A DNA stretch of 64,000 bases from Agromyces larvae (GTDB taxonomy: Bacteria; Actinomycetota; Actinomycetes; Actinomycetales; Microbacteriaceae), in the NCBI RefSeq assembly GCF_022811705.1, contig NZ_CP094528.1:2790001-2854000 (forward strand), given 5' to 3'. The notes beneath the pieces were generated by a model, which did not search any database, was not told the DNA's origin, and saw only the letters and a list, made by a program, of their open reading frames with translations. Made by a program: the position numbers and the translations under genes. This document shows, piece by piece, positions 49,070 through 58,566 of this stretch (position 1 is the stretch's first letter; each line of letters opens with the position of its first letter).

Positions 49070-51313
49070 CTACTCCACGATCTCGGCGTCGATCACGTCG
49101 TCATCCGGGGCATCCGACGCCTCCGAGGCATCCGGCCGCGCGATCGCCTCACCGCGCGTGACGGTGAGCGACTCCCCGTCGGGCGCGAGCCCGACGACGA
49201 CCGCGTCGCCGTCGTGGATCTCACCCGAGAGCAGCGCCCGTGCCAACCGGTCGTCGATCTCCTTCTGCATGAGCCGGCGCAGCGGGCGTGCGCCGTACAG
49301 CGGGTCGTAGCCGCGTTCGGCGAGCCAGGCGCGCGCGTCGGGCGTGACCCCGAGCTCGAGCCGGCGCTCGTGCAGCCGCCGCCCGAGCCGGTCGATGTAG
49401 AGGTTCACGATCTCGGCGAGCTCCTCCTCCGAGAGCGCGCTGAACACGACGATGTCGTCGAGCCGGTTCACGAACTCGGGCTTGAACGACTGGCGCACGG
49501 CGGCCTGCACCGCCGCCTCCTTCTCATCCCACGAGAGGGTGGGGTCGATGAGGTACTGCGACCCGAGGTTCGACGTGAGGATGAGGATGACGTTGCGGAA
49601 GTCGACCGTGCGGCCCTGCCCGTCGGTGAGGCGGCCGTCGTCGAGCACCTGCAGCAGCACGTCGAACACCTCGGGGTGCGCCTTCTCGACCTCGTCGAGC
49701 AGGATCACGCTGTACGGCCGCCGACGCACCGCCTCGGTGAGCTGGCCGCCCTGCTCGTACCCGATGTACCCGGGAGGGGCGCCGACGAGCCGTGAGACCG
49801 AGAACTTCTCGCCGTACTCGCTCATGTCGATGCGCACCATCGCGTGCTCGTCGTCGAACAGGAACTCGGCGAGCGCCTTCGCCAGCTCGGTCTTGCCGAC
49901 ACCGGTCGGGCCGAGGAACAGGAACGACCCGGTCGGACGATTGGGGTCGCTGAGCCCGGCGCGCGAGCGGCGTACGGCATCGGCGACGGATGCCACGGCC
50001 GCCTTCTGCCCGATGAGCCGCTTGCCGAGCTCGGCCTCGAGGTGCAGCAGCTTCTCCATCTCGCCCTGCAGCAGGCGGCCGACGGGGATGCCGGTCCACG
50101 CCGAGATGACCGCGGCGATGTCCTCCTCGGTCACCTGCTCGTTGACCATGCGGGGCTCATCGGTCGCTGAGCCCGTCGAAGCATCCGCCTGCTCGGCCTC
50201 GGCGATGTCGCGCCCGAGCTGGGCGATCGTCTCGTACTCGAGTTGCGACGCCCGCGCGTAGTCGCCGGCGCGCAGCGCGAGGTCGCGCTGGGTGATCGCC
50301 TCGTCGAGCCGCTTCTTCAGCTCGCCGACCCGGTTGAGGCCCTGCTTCTCGCGGCTCCACCGCGCTTCGAGGGCCGCGAGCTCGCGCTCCTTGTCGACGA
50401 GGGTCTCGCGCAGCTTCGCGAGCCGCTCTTTCGACGCGTCATCCTTCTCTTTCTTCAGGGCGAGCTCTTCGAGCTTCATGCGGTCGACCTCGCGCTTCAG
50501 CTGGTCGATCTCGACGGGGCTCGAGTCGATCTCCATCTTGAGGCGGCTCATCGCCTCGTCGACGAGGTCGATGGCCTTGTCGGGCAGCTGGCGCGCCGAG
50601 ATGTACCGGTTCGAGAGGGAGGCCGCGGCGACGAGCGCGGCGTCGGTGATCGTGACGCCGTGGTGCGCCTCGTACCGGCCGCGCAGGCCGCGCAGGATCG
50701 CGATGGTGTCTTCGACGCTGGGCTCGCCGACGTACACCTGCTGGAAGCGGCGCTCGAGCGCCGCATCCTTCTCGATGAACTCGCGGTACTCGTTGAGCGT
50801 GGTCGCGCCGATGAGGTGCAGCTCGCCGCGGGCGAGCATGGGCTTCAGCATGTTGGATGCCGCGACCGATCCCTCACCGCCGCCGGCGCCCATCAGCAGG
50901 TGCAGCTCGTCGACGAAGGTGATGATCTCGCCCTCGGCCTCGTCGATCTCTTTGAGCACGCTCTTCAGCCGCTCTTCGAACTGACCGCGGTACATGGCGC
51001 CCGCGACGAGCGCGGAGATGTCGAGCGAGACGAGCCGCTTGTTCTTCAGGCTCTCGGCGACGTCGCCCGCGACGATGCGCTGCGCGAGCCCCTCGACGAC
51101 CGCGGTCTTGCCGACGCCGGGCTCGCCGATGAGCACGGGGTTGTTCTTGGTGCGCCGGGTGAGCACCTGGCTGACGCGGCGGATCTCGGAGTCGCGGCCG
51201 ATCACCGGGTCGAGTTTGCCGGCCTTCGCGAGCGCGGTGAGGTCGACGCCGAACTGTTCCAGCGCCGACTTCTGCTCGTCCTGCGAGCTCGGCGCGCCCT
51301 GCATGTTCGCCAC
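49070..51313 (-). CDS. clpB: ClpB-type disaggregase lacking the N-terminal domain
   Basis: The 747-residue AAA+ chaperone rescues aggregated proteins with DnaK. It has NBD1 with Walker [10 protein letters not shown], pore loop [13 protein letters not shown] and [11 protein letters not shown] coiled middle domain (about 290-400) follows, then NBD2 with GPTGVGKTE, Walker [13 protein letters not shown] and [13 protein letters not shown]. The usual 150-residue Clp-N domain is absent: only about 30 residues precede NBD1. A short P3-like repeat is read as DASTGSATD (residues 377-385) before NBD2. The HAIR operator upstream implies HspR control. Confidence 0.92.
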   Translation of the reverse strand: MANMQGAPSSQDEQKSALEQFGVDLTALAKAGKLDPVIGRDSEIRRVSQVLTRRTKNNPVLIGEPGVGKTAVVEGLAQRIVAGDVAESLKNKRLVSLDISALVAGAMYRGQFEERLKSVLKEIDEAEGEIITFVDELHLLMGAGGGEGSVAASNMLKPMLARGELHLIGATTLNEYREFIEKDAALERRFQQVYVGEPSVEDTIAILRGLRGRYEAHHGVTITDAALVAAASLSNRYISARQLPDKAIDLVDEAMSRLKMEIDSSPVEIDQLKREVDRMKLEELALKKEKDDASKERLAKLRETLVDKERELAALEARWSREKQGLNRVGELKKRLDEAITQRDLALRAGDYARASQLEYETIAQLGRDIAEAEQADASTGSATDEPRMVNEQVTEEDIAAVISAWTGIPVGRLLQGEMEKLLHLEAELGKRLIGQKAAVASVADAVRRSRAGLSDPNRPTGSFLFLGPTGVGKTELAKALAEFLFDDEHAMVRIDMSEYGEKFSVSRLVGAPPGYIGYEQGGQLTEAVRRRPYSVILLDEVEKAHPEVFDVLLQVLDDGRLTDGQGRTVDFRNVILILTSNLGSQYLIDPTLSWDEKEAAVQAAVRQSFKPEFVNRLDDIVVFSALSEEELAEIVNLYIDRLGRRLHERRLELGVTPDARAWLAERGYDPLYGARPLRRLMQKEIDDRLARALLSGEIHDGDAVVVGLAPDGESLTVTRGEAIARPDASEASDAPDDDVIDAEIVE
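50163..50181. repeat. P3 half-repeat translated inside clpB
   Basis: GTCGCTGAGCCCGTCGAAG is one arm of the P3 element, in frame at the junction between the middle domain and NBD2. There is no second arm. Confidence 0.65.
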
Positions 51314-51337
51314 AGGCGGTATCCCTTCTCTTCAAAC

Positions 51338-51358
51338 TTGAGTCTATCCAACTCAACT
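51338..51358 (-). promoter_or_regulatory. HAIR operator (HspR binding site)
   Basis: CTTGAGT-CTATCCA-ACTCAAC matches the HspR consensus CTTGAGT-N7-ACTCAAG at 13 of 14 defined bases. It lies about 25 bases upstream of clpB, overlapping a likely -10 (TAGACT on the minus strand), so HspR would repress clpB until heat shock. Confidence 0.85.
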
Positions 51359-51512
51359 TTGCGATCCAGGGCGAGTATTCCCCACTTGCTCACGCTAGAC
51401 GGATGCCTCGCGGCTGTCACCTGTCGGGCGCGCCCGGAACCCCAGCCGCCGGTTCGGCTGGCAGCACGCCACCCGCCGGAATAGCCCCCGGCACCCCCGC
51501 GTTGCCCCCGAC

Positions 51513-52541
51513 GTGCGACGCTTCGGGACTCTCTCCTTCGGCCACTACGGACCCATCGGCGCCGGGCGCCATCTCTCCGCCGCCGACTCGATGCTGCAGG
51601 CGGTCGAGCTCGCGCAGGGCATGGACGAGCTCGGCGTGAACGGCGCGTACTTCCGCGTGCACCACTTCGCCCGCCAGCAGTCGTCGCCGATGCCGCTGCT
51701 CGCCGCGATCGCCGCGCGCACCGAGCACATCGAGGTCGGCACCGGCGTCATCGACATGCGGTACGAGAACCCGCTGCACCTCGCCGAGGAGGCGGCCGCG
51801 GTCGACCTCCTCTCGGGCGGCCGGCTCGCGCTGGGCGTGAGCCGCGGGTCACCCGAGAGCGTCGTGCGCGGATACGAGGCGTTCGGCTACACGGGCTCCG
51901 AAGACCCGCGCGGCGCCGACATCGCCCGCGACCACTTCGCGAGGTTCCTGCAGGCGATCGAGGGCGAAGGGCTCGCCGAGCGGGATGCCGCGTCGCCGTT
52001 CGGCGGGGGCACGGGCATGCAGCGCATCGAGCCCTACTCCGAAGGGCTGCGCTCGCGGGTGTGGTGGGGCGCCGGCAACCGCGACTCCGCCGAGTGGGCG
52101 GGCCGGACGGGCGTCAACCTCATGTCGTCGACGCTGCTCACCGAAGATCGCGGCATCCCGTTCGACGAACTGCAAGCTCAGCAGATCGAGGCGTTCCGTG
52201 CCGCGTGGCGCGAAGCGGGGCATCCGGGCGAGCCCCGCGTGTCGGTGAGCCGCTCGATCTTCCCGATCACGACGGCCGAGGACGAGCTGTACTTCGGCGG
52301 TCGCCAGGACGGCGACGGCGTCGGCGTGATCGACGGCATCCGCTCGACGTTCGGCAAGACCTACGCGGGCACGCCCGACCGGCTGGTCGACCAGTTGCAG
52401 CGGGATGCCGCGATCCAGGCGGCCGACACGCTCATGCTCACCATCCCGAGCCAGCTCGGCGTCGAGTTCAACCTGCGACTCGTCACGGCCTTCGCCGAGC
52501 ACGTCGCCCCGAGCCTCGGCTGGGAGTCGACGCGCGACTGA
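51513..52541 (+). CDS. LLM-class flavin-dependent oxidoreductase
   Basis: The 342-residue TIM barrel of the bacterial luciferase-like family has LSFGHYGP at the start, VHHFARQQSSPMPLLAAIAARTEHIEVGTGV, ENPLHLAEEAAAVDLLSGGRL and GVSRGSPE. The HHF-type motif and absence of the FGD signatures suggest FMN rather than F420 as cofactor, but this is uncertain. It is divergent from clpB. The GTG start has no clear ribosome-binding site. Confidence 0.85.
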   Translation: MRRFGTLSFGHYGPIGAGRHLSAADSMLQAVELAQGMDELGVNGAYFRVHHFARQQSSPMPLLAAIAARTEHIEVGTGVIDMRYENPLHLAEEAAAVDLLSGGRLALGVSRGSPESVVRGYEAFGYTGSEDPRGADIARDHFARFLQAIEGEGLAERDAASPFGGGTGMQRIEPYSEGLRSRVWWGAGNRDSAEWAGRTGVNLMSSTLLTEDRGIPFDELQAQQIEAFRAAWREAGHPGEPRVSVSRSIFPITTAEDELYFGGRQDGDGVGVIDGIRSTFGKTYAGTPDRLVDQLQRDAAIQAADTLMLTIPSQLGVEFNLRLVTAFAEHVAPSLGWESTRD

Positions 52542-52560
52542 GCGACGCCGCGCGCGGGCT

Positions 52561-53079
52561 TCACCCCCGTGGCACCGCGTACTTGAACCCGCGGTGCGAC
52601 CCCGCGAAGCCGAGACGCTCGTAGAAGCGGTGCGCATCGACACGTCGGTCGTCGCTGGTGAGCTGCACGAGCGCGACGCCGAGGCGCGGGGCTGCGACCT
52701 CGGTCACCCACCGCATCATCGCGCCGCCGATGCCCGCCGACCGCAGGTCGCTGCGCACCCGCACCGCTTCGATGTGCAGGCGCGTGGCCCCGCCGCGGGT
52801 CATCCCCGGGATGACCGTGAGCTGCATCGTGCCCACGACGCCGTCCACGGGGTGGTCGGCGACCACGATCGTGTTCGCCGGGTCGCCGATGACCGACTCG
52901 AGGCCGCGCAGGTAAGCCGCACGGTCCACGGTGTCGGCGCCGTGCCCGCGCGCGACCGTGAGGTCGTCGTCGGTGAGCAGCCGGATGATCGCGTCGACGT
53001 CGTCGGGTCGCGCGGTGCGCAGCACCGCATCGGGGATGGTGGGCGAGAGCGATGCGGGCAGGTCGAGGGCGTTCAGCAC
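52561..53079 (-). CDS. GNAT family N-acetyltransferase
   Basis: The 172-residue acetyltransferase fold shows LRTARPDDVDAIIRLL, TRLHIEAVRVRSDLRSAGIGGAMMRW (acetyl-CoA-binding R-x-x-G-x-G/A) and AHRFYERLGFAGSHRGFKY (motif B). The GTG at 53079, with CAGACT six bases upstream, is taken as a leaderless start. Substrate unknown. The gene ends 20 bp from the convergent LLM gene. Confidence 0.87.
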   Translation of the reverse strand: MLNALDLPASLSPTIPDAVLRTARPDDVDAIIRLLTDDDLTVARGHGADTVDRAAYLRGLESVIGDPANTIVVADHPVDGVVGTMQLTVIPGMTRGGATRLHIEAVRVRSDLRSAGIGGAMMRWVTEVAAPRLGVALVQLTSDDRRVDAHRFYERLGFAGSHRGFKYAVPRG

Positions 53080-53104
53080 GCATCCAGTCTGCACGGCGAC
53101 GGAT

Positions 53105-54352
53105 TCAGCGCGCGTCGAGCTCGTCGAGGGCGTCGAACAGGCCGGTGCGCCACCAGGCGTAGTCGTGCCCGCCCGTGTACGCACGCAACGTCACGTCGCC
53201 GCCGGCCGCGCGGGCGGCATCGGCGAAACTGTGCGCGAGGTCGAGCATGCCGGCCTCCTCGGTTCCGGCCTGCACCGCGAACCGCCCCGAGACGGATGCT
53301 TCGGCGAGCCGCCGCACGAGATCGCCCACCTGTCCGGCGGGCACCCGCAACTCCTCGTCGGCCCGGAAGTGGAACGACCCGGACTGCACGATCGCCGTCG
53401 CCGCGAGGTCGGGACGCAGGGCCGTCACGGATGCCGCGGCGAGCCCGCCGTAGCTCTGCCCGGCGACGACGACCTGCGACGGGTCGGGGAGTCCGCCGAT
53501 CAGCGCGGCGACGGCGGGCAGCACCTCGGTCTCGAGATGCGCGATCACGCGCTCCGGATGCGGCAGCAGCGCCGCGCGGCGGGCGAGGTCCCCCGACGGC
53601 ACGAGCACCACGGTCGCGGGCGGAGCGAGGTGCCGCGCGAGCGCCTCGCGCACACCGGCCCCGGCCCAGTGCTCGCCGTCGAAGAGCAGCAGCACCCGCC
53701 CATCGGCGGCGCCGGCCGGGCGCAGCACGGTGAGCGAGGTGTCGCCGTCGATCGGCACGACCTCGGCGCGCACCTCGCGCGGCTCCCGCGGGGTGCGCGC
53801 CTCCCAGGCCGGATGCACCCGCGCACCCGGCATGACCAGCACCGACGACCGGGTGCCGAGCGGGTTCGGCAGTTCGCGCGGGTTGCGGGGGTCGGGACAT
53901 CCCAGCCGGTGGATGCTCCGCCAGCCCGCATGCGTCAGGCCCGCGTCGCGGGGCAGGTGCGGCGCGCTCGCGAAGCGGTAACTGGCGACCAGGTCGTCGG
54001 GCAGCAGGTAGGCGATGACGCCGAGCGGGGCGTCGGAGCCGACCGCCACGGGAACCCGCTCGAGCAGCGCCGGACCGAGGTCGTGGCGATGCCCGTCGGT
54101 GATGCCGTTCAGGTGGATCATGCCCTCGTGCCCCGCCGGCAGGTCCGCGACGAACGTGACCTCGCGGAGCATCCGGCCGTCGTCGGAGAAGGACCGACGA
54201 CCGAACACGGGCCACGTCGGCGACACCGCCTCGGGCCGCTCCCCGGCGAGCAGGCGCGCCCGAGCGTCGGAGTCGGCCCGCCGAGGCGCCGGCCGGGCCG
54301 GTCGGCGTGCGCCCGCGGCATCCGATCTGCCCATCGTGGCCGGCGCGCTCAC
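53105..54352 (-). CDS. Enterochelin-esterase-like hydrolase
   Basis: The 415-residue alpha/beta-hydrolase of the Fes/IroD type has an N-terminal beta domain (residues 45-170, VTFVADLPAGHEGMIHLNGI) and a C-terminal esterase domain with VLLLFDGEHWAG, the nucleophile Ser in VVVAGQSYGGLAAA, and GGHDYAWWR with the catalytic His. It would release iron by cleaving imported ester siderophores. It is the last gene of the iron uptake run, and its GTG overlaps the ATPase stop by four bases. Confidence 0.87.
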   Translation of the reverse strand: MSAPATMGRSDAAGARRPARPAPRRADSDARARLLAGERPEAVSPTWPVFGRRSFSDDGRMLREVTFVADLPAGHEGMIHLNGITDGHRHDLGPALLERVPVAVGSDAPLGVIAYLLPDDLVASYRFASAPHLPRDAGLTHAGWRSIHRLGCPDPRNPRELPNPLGTRSSVLVMPGARVHPAWEARTPREPREVRAEVVPIDGDTSLTVLRPAGAADGRVLLLFDGEHWAGAGVREALARHLAPPATVVLVPSGDLARRAALLPHPERVIAHLETEVLPAVAALIGGLPDPSQVVVAGQSYGGLAAASVTALRPDLAATAIVQSGSFHFRADEELRVPAGQVGDLVRRLAEASVSGRFAVQAGTEEAGMLDLAHSFADAARAAGGDVTLRAYTGGHDYAWWRTGLFDALDELDAR

Positions 54353-55176
54353 GCGACCGCCGCCCGCCCGGGCAGCGGCACGACCAAGGGGGTGCCCGTC
54401 AGCGGATCGGGCACGACCTGCGCGCGCAACCCGAAGACCTCCTCCACGAGCTCGGCGGTCACGAGCTCGCCGGGCGGACCCTCGGCGACGACGCGTCCAT
54501 CGCGCATCGCGATGAGGTGGGTCGCATACCGGCAGGCCTGATCGACGTCGTGCAGCACGGCGACGACCGTCTTGCCGGCGGCGTGCAGGTCGCGGCAGAG
54601 CTCGAGCACCTCGATCTGATGGGTGAGGTCGAGGAACGTCGTGGGCTCGTCGAGCAGCACGAGATCGGTCGACTGGGCGAGCACCATCGCGAGCAGCACG
54701 CGCTGACGCTGCCCGCCCGAGAGCTCGTCGACGAGCCGGTCGGCCAGGTCGTCGACGCCCGTCGCCGCCATCGCGTGCGCCACCGCCCGTTCGTCGTCGG
54801 TCGACCACTGCCGCAGCATCCGCTGGTGCGGGAACCGCCCGCGCGCGATGAGGTCGGCCACCGAGATGCCGTCGGGCGGCACGACCGACTGCGGCAGCAG
54901 CGCGAGCGCGCGGGCGAACTCCTTCGGGCGGTACGCATCGACGTCGCGCCCGTCGAGCGTCACCGCCCCGGCCGACGGCCGGAGCTGACGGGCGAGCGCG
55001 CGCAGCACAGTCGACTTGCCGCACGCGTTCGGCCCGATGATGACGGTGAAGCCGCCGTCGGGAATGCGCACGGCCAGGTCGTGCACGACGTCGCGTCCGT
55101 CGTAGGCCAGGCGCAGCGAGGATGCCTCGAGGCGCGCCTCGTGCGCATCGCGGGGGTGTGCGGATGTCTCGTGCAC
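54349..55176 (-). CDS. Iron-siderophore ABC transporter ATPase (FecE/FepC-like)
   Basis: The 275-residue ATPase has Walker A GPNACGKST, Q-loop LLPQSVVPPDG, signature LSGGQRQR, Walker B LVLLDEPTTFLDL and H-loop VLHDVDQACR; these are the FepC/FecE forms. A GTG start precedes VHETSAHPRDAHEARLEA. It powers the two permeases upstream. It is separated from the FecD-like gene by 39 bp and overlaps the esterase gene by four bases. Confidence 0.92.
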   Translation of the reverse strand: MHETSAHPRDAHEARLEASSLRLAYDGRDVVHDLAVRIPDGGFTVIIGPNACGKSTVLRALARQLRPSAGAVTLDGRDVDAYRPKEFARALALLPQSVVPPDGISVADLIARGRFPHQRMLRQWSTDDERAVAHAMAATGVDDLADRLVDELSGGQRQRVLLAMVLAQSTDLVLLDEPTTFLDLTHQIEVLELCRDLHAAGKTVVAVLHDVDQACRYATHLIAMRDGRVVAEGPPGELVTAELVEEVFGLRAQVVPDPLTGTPLVVPLPGRAAVA

Positions 55177-55215
55177 GGTGTGTCCTCCGGGTCGGCGTTC
55201 GTTCCGAGGTCTGGG

Positions 55216-56319
55216 TCAGCGGCCGCGCGAGAGCAGCCAGAGCAGGTACACGCCGCCGAGCATCGCGGTCACGATGCCGACGGGTGCGGCGAGGGCGAGC
55301 GGCAGGTGCTGCGACACGAGGTCGGATGTCACGAGCAGCACGGCGCCCATCGCGGCCGAACCGACGATCGACAGCGTGCCCGACCGGCCGACGCGCATCA
55401 CGAGCTGCGGTGCGGCGAGCGCGACGAACGAGATCGGGCCGGCCGTGGCGGTGGCGAACGCGGCGAGCACCACCGCGATCGCGATCGACGTGACGCGCAG
55501 CGAACCGAGCGGCACGCCGATCTGGCGCGCGGCGTCGTCGCCGAGGTCGAGCATCACGAGCCGGCTGCGCAGCACCACGAGGGCCGGCAGGAGCACGACG
55601 ACCGCGACGATCGTCGGCAGCACCTCCTCCCACCCGCGCGCGTTCAGCGTGCCGACGAGCCACTGCTGCGCGCCGACCGCCTCGTCGCGCTGGCTGCGGG
55701 TGAGGAGCAGATCGTTGACCGCGCCGAGGAACGCCCCGGCGCCGATGCCGACGAGCACCAGCCGGTACCCGGCGCCCGACCCGTGCCGCAGGGTGAGCGC
55801 ACCGACCACGAGAGCGACGACGAGGCCGGCCACGACGGCCGATGCGGCCACGATCCGCGCCGGGGCGTCGAACACGATGATCGCGACGATCGCACCCGTC
55901 GCCGACCCCGAGACGAATCCGATGATGTCGGGCGAGCCGAGCGGGTTGCGCGACACCGCCTGGAACACCGCGCCGCTCACGCCGAGCGCGGCGCCGACGA
56001 CGACGCCGGCGACGAGGCGGGGCATCCGGATGCCCTCGATCACGCGGACCGCCGGGCCCTCGCCCTGACCGATCAGCGCAGCCCAGATGTCGGCCGGGGC
56101 GAGCGGCATCGACCCGGTCGTGAGCACGCCGACGCCGAGCGGCACGAGCAGCACGATGAGCACCCCGGCGACGATCGCCGGGCGCAGGCGCCACCGCAGC
56201 GAGACGCGCTCGCCGCGGCTGCGCCAGACCACCGCCCCGCCCGAGTGCCGGGGCTCCGCCCGGAATTCCTGATCCGCAAGATCGGCGGGCGTGGAGTGCG
56301 CGGGGATCGGGTGCGCCAT
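55216..56319 (-). CDS. Iron-siderophore ABC permease (FecD/FepG-like)
   Basis: The 367-residue FecCD-family permease has about ten helices. Conserved segments are RMPRLVAGVVVGAALGVSGA, FQAVSRNPLGSPDIIGFVSG and FVALAAPQLVMRV in the cytoplasmic loop, which contacts the ATPase. The N-terminal 50 residues are hydrophilic. It forms a heterodimer with the preceding permease; the genes overlap by one base (TGATG). Confidence 0.92.
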   Translation of the reverse strand: MAHPIPAHSTPADLADQEFRAEPRHSGGAVVWRSRGERVSLRWRLRPAIVAGVLIVLLVPLGVGVLTTGSMPLAPADIWAALIGQGEGPAVRVIEGIRMPRLVAGVVVGAALGVSGAVFQAVSRNPLGSPDIIGFVSGSATGAIVAIIVFDAPARIVAASAVVAGLVVALVVGALTLRHGSGAGYRLVLVGIGAGAFLGAVNDLLLTRSQRDEAVGAQQWLVGTLNARGWEEVLPTIVAVVVLLPALVVLRSRLVMLDLGDDAARQIGVPLGSLRVTSIAIAVVLAAFATATAGPISFVALAAPQLVMRVGRSGTLSIVGSAAMGAVLLVTSDLVSQHLPLALAAPVGIVTAMLGGVYLLWLLSRGR

Positions 56320-57437
56320 CAGAGCCTCATCAGTCGGCGTCGGCGAGCGAGCAGGATGAAGATCGGCGCACCGATCAGCGCCGTCACGATCGAGGTCTCG
56401 ACCTCGGCGCCGGGCAGGATCAGCCGCCCGATGATGTCGGATCCGAGCACCAGCGCCGCGGCGGCGACGGCCGACAGCGGCAGGATCCACCGGTAGTCGG
56501 GGCCGACGAGCAGCCGCACGCCCAGCGGCGCCGCGAGCCCGACGAAGACGATCGGCCCGGCGATGGCGGTGGCGCCTCCGGCGAGCAGCACGATGATCAC
56601 CGCGCCCGCCGACAGCACGCGCCGGGGGTCGGCGCCGAGCGAACGCCCGAGCTCGCGGCCCAGCGCGATGGCGTTGAACGACGGCCCGAGCAGGCAGGCG
56701 GCGAGCAGCGTCGGCACGATCACGAGGGTCGCGGGCAGCACCAGCTCGGGGCCGCGCCCCTGCACCGAGCCGACCGCCCAGTGCCGGAACGTGTCGAACA
56801 CCGTGGGGAAGTTCAGCAGCAGCGCGTTGGTGTACGCACCGAGCACGACCGACAGGGCGGCGCCGGCGAGGGTGAGCCGGATCGGGTCGGCACCGGTGCG
56901 GAACATCCCGCCGAGTGCGGCGACCAGCACCGACGCGACCGCGGCGCCCGCGAACGCGAAGGCGAGCGTGCCGAACACTCCGCCCGGCATCCCGCCGAAT
57001 GCGGCACCCGAGACGGCGATGCCGGTGGCGGCGGCCGCGGCGGCGCCCGCGTTCACGCCGAGGATGCCGGGTTCGGCGAGCGGGTTCCGGGTGAGCGCCT
57101 GCATGACCGCACCCGCCACCCCGAGCGCGGCGCCGACGAGCGCGGCGAGCGCGGTGCGGGGCAGCCGGAGTTCGGCCACCACGAGGTGGCGGTCGTCGGT
57201 CGGGTCGAAGTCGACGACGGCGGCCCACACCACGGCGGGGTCGATCCCGCGCGTCCCGACCAGCACGCTCAGGACGGCGAGCACCGCGAGCAGCACCAGC
57301 CCGATCACGAGCGCGACCACGGGCCGCCGCCGCAGCCCGCGCACGCCGCGCAGGCCGCCCAGCCCGCGCACGCCGCGCAGGCCGCCCCGCCGGCGCACGG
57401 CCGACGGGGCGATCACTGCGGGCGGGGCGAGGTTCAC
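56319..57437 (-). CDS. Iron-siderophore ABC permease (FecC/FepD-like)
   Basis: The 372-residue FecCD-family permease has ten helices. Motifs are LRLPRTALAALVGAALGVAGAVMQALTRNPLAEPGILG and the cytoplasmic coupling loop FVGLAAPLGVRLL. The basic N-terminus holds a duplicated 9-residue unit (GLRGVRGLG/GLRGVRGLR), the product of a 27-bp tandem duplication. The GTG at 57437 overlaps the binding-protein stop by four bases. Confidence 0.92.
   Translation of the reverse strand: MNLAPPAVIAPSAVRRRGGLRGVRGLGGLRGVRGLRRRPVVALVIGLVLLAVLAVLSVLVGTRGIDPAVVWAAVVDFDPTDDRHLVVAELRLPRTALAALVGAALGVAGAVMQALTRNPLAEPGILGVNAGAAAAAATGIAVSGAAFGGMPGGVFGTLAFAFAGAAVASVLVAALGGMFRTGADPIRLTLAGAALSVVLGAYTNALLLNFPTVFDTFRHWAVGSVQGRGPELVLPATLVIVPTLLAACLLGPSFNAIALGRELGRSLGADPRRVLSAGAVIIVLLAGGATAIAGPIVFVGLAAPLGVRLLVGPDYRWILPLSAVAAAALVLGSDIIGRLILPGAEVETSIVTALIGAPIFILLARRRRLMRL
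57334..57387. repeat. 27-bp tandem duplication in the FecC-like gene
   Basis: AGCCCGCGCACGCCGCGCAG plus GCCGCCC is present twice without change. It adds nine residues to the cytoplasmic N-terminus and may be polymorphic between strains. Confidence 0.8.
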
Positions 57438-58426
57438 GCGAACTCGGACTCCACGATGTCGACGATCTGCGACGCGCTGTAGTAGTCGATGCGGAACGAG
57501 GTCGGCCCGAGCGACACCACCGATCCGGAGGCGATGGCCGGCGCGGTCGCGAGCACCGCGGTGGCGAGGAGGTCGTCGGCGGTCGCGTCGCCGCCGCTCA
57601 CCAGGAACACGGTGTCGCCGGTCAGCGCGGTCGTCACGTTCTCGATCGAGAGGAACGCGAAGTCGTTGCGCGGCTGCTCGCTCGTGTCGAACTCGTCGGG
57701 TGCCCCCTCGACGACGAAGCCGAGCGACTCGAGCAGCTCGGTGTGCGCACTGCCCGGCTTCGCGAACGCGGTCGGGTTCTCGGTGCCGTTCCACACGATC
57801 GCGTTCGCGGTGCCGTCGGGCACGGTGATCGCGTCGGCGACCTCGGCGACGTGCGCGTCGAATGACGCGACGACGTCGGCGGCCTCGTCCTCGTGCCCGG
57901 TCGCCTCGCCGAGCACGGCGGCGAGCTGCTGCCAGGTGTTCGCACCGTAGTCGAGCACGATGGTGGGCGCGATCGCCGACAGCGCCTCGAGCTCGTCGGC
58001 GGTCGAGTCGGCCCCGCTCGACGACACCACGATCAGATCGGGGTCGGCGGCGATGACGGCCTCCTCGTCGAACTCGAGGTTCGGGTACAGCGATTCGACG
58101 CCGCGCTCCACGGCGACGTCGGCCCACTGGCTGAAGAACCCGTTCTCGTCGGTGATGGCGCTCGGCGTGGTCGTGGCGGTCGCCACGATCGGCGCGTCGA
58201 TCGCGAGCAGCGTGCCGGCGAGGGTGAGCGAGGTCGACACGATGCGCTCGGGCGCCGCGGGGATCTCGGTGACCCCGCCCACGTGCTCGATCGTGCGGGG
58301 CCAGGCACCGTCGTCGGCCGCGGTGTTCGGTGCCTCTTCGGCGGCGGAGGGGCCGGAGCATCCGGTCAGGAGGAGCGCGACGGCGGCGACTCCCGCGGCC
58401 GCGACGGACTTCCAGTGTGCAGGCAT
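57434..58426 (-). CDS. Iron-siderophore substrate-binding lipoprotein (FepB-like)
   Basis: The 330-residue receptor carries a lipobox (AALLLTGCSG, Cys 23). The FepB/FhuD-type bilobed fold is seen in ITEIPAAPERIVSTSLTLAGTLLAID, then PDLIVVSSSGADST, LSAIAPTIVLDYG, and the C-terminal lobe from PDEFDTSEQPRNDFAFL. It delivers ferric siderophores to the permeases. It is first in the five-gene iron run, about 140 bp downstream of the siderophore reductase gene. Confidence 0.92.
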   Translation of the reverse strand: MPAHWKSVAAAGVAAVALLLTGCSGPSAAEEAPNTAADDGAWPRTIEHVGGVTEIPAAPERIVSTSLTLAGTLLAIDAPIVATATTTPSAITDENGFFSQWADVAVERGVESLYPNLEFDEEAVIAADPDLIVVSSSGADSTADELEALSAIAPTIVLDYGANTWQQLAAVLGEATGHEDEAADVVASFDAHVAEVADAITVPDGTANAIVWNGTENPTAFAKPGSAHTELLESLGFVVEGAPDEFDTSEQPRNDFAFLSIENVTTALTGDTVFLVSGGDATADDLLATAVLATAPAIASGSVVSLGPTSFRIDYYSASQIVDIVESEFA

Positions 58427-58566
58427 GTTCTGCTCTCTCTCGGTGGGTGGGGTGCGACGGATGCCGCGGGGCGCGCTCGCCCGAGGCGCGCCCGTCGAGC
58501 GGGCGGCCGCGTGGGCGTGCGCTCGTCGGTGAGCTCGGTGGGCGCCGCGCGGGGGCGCGGCGCCGG

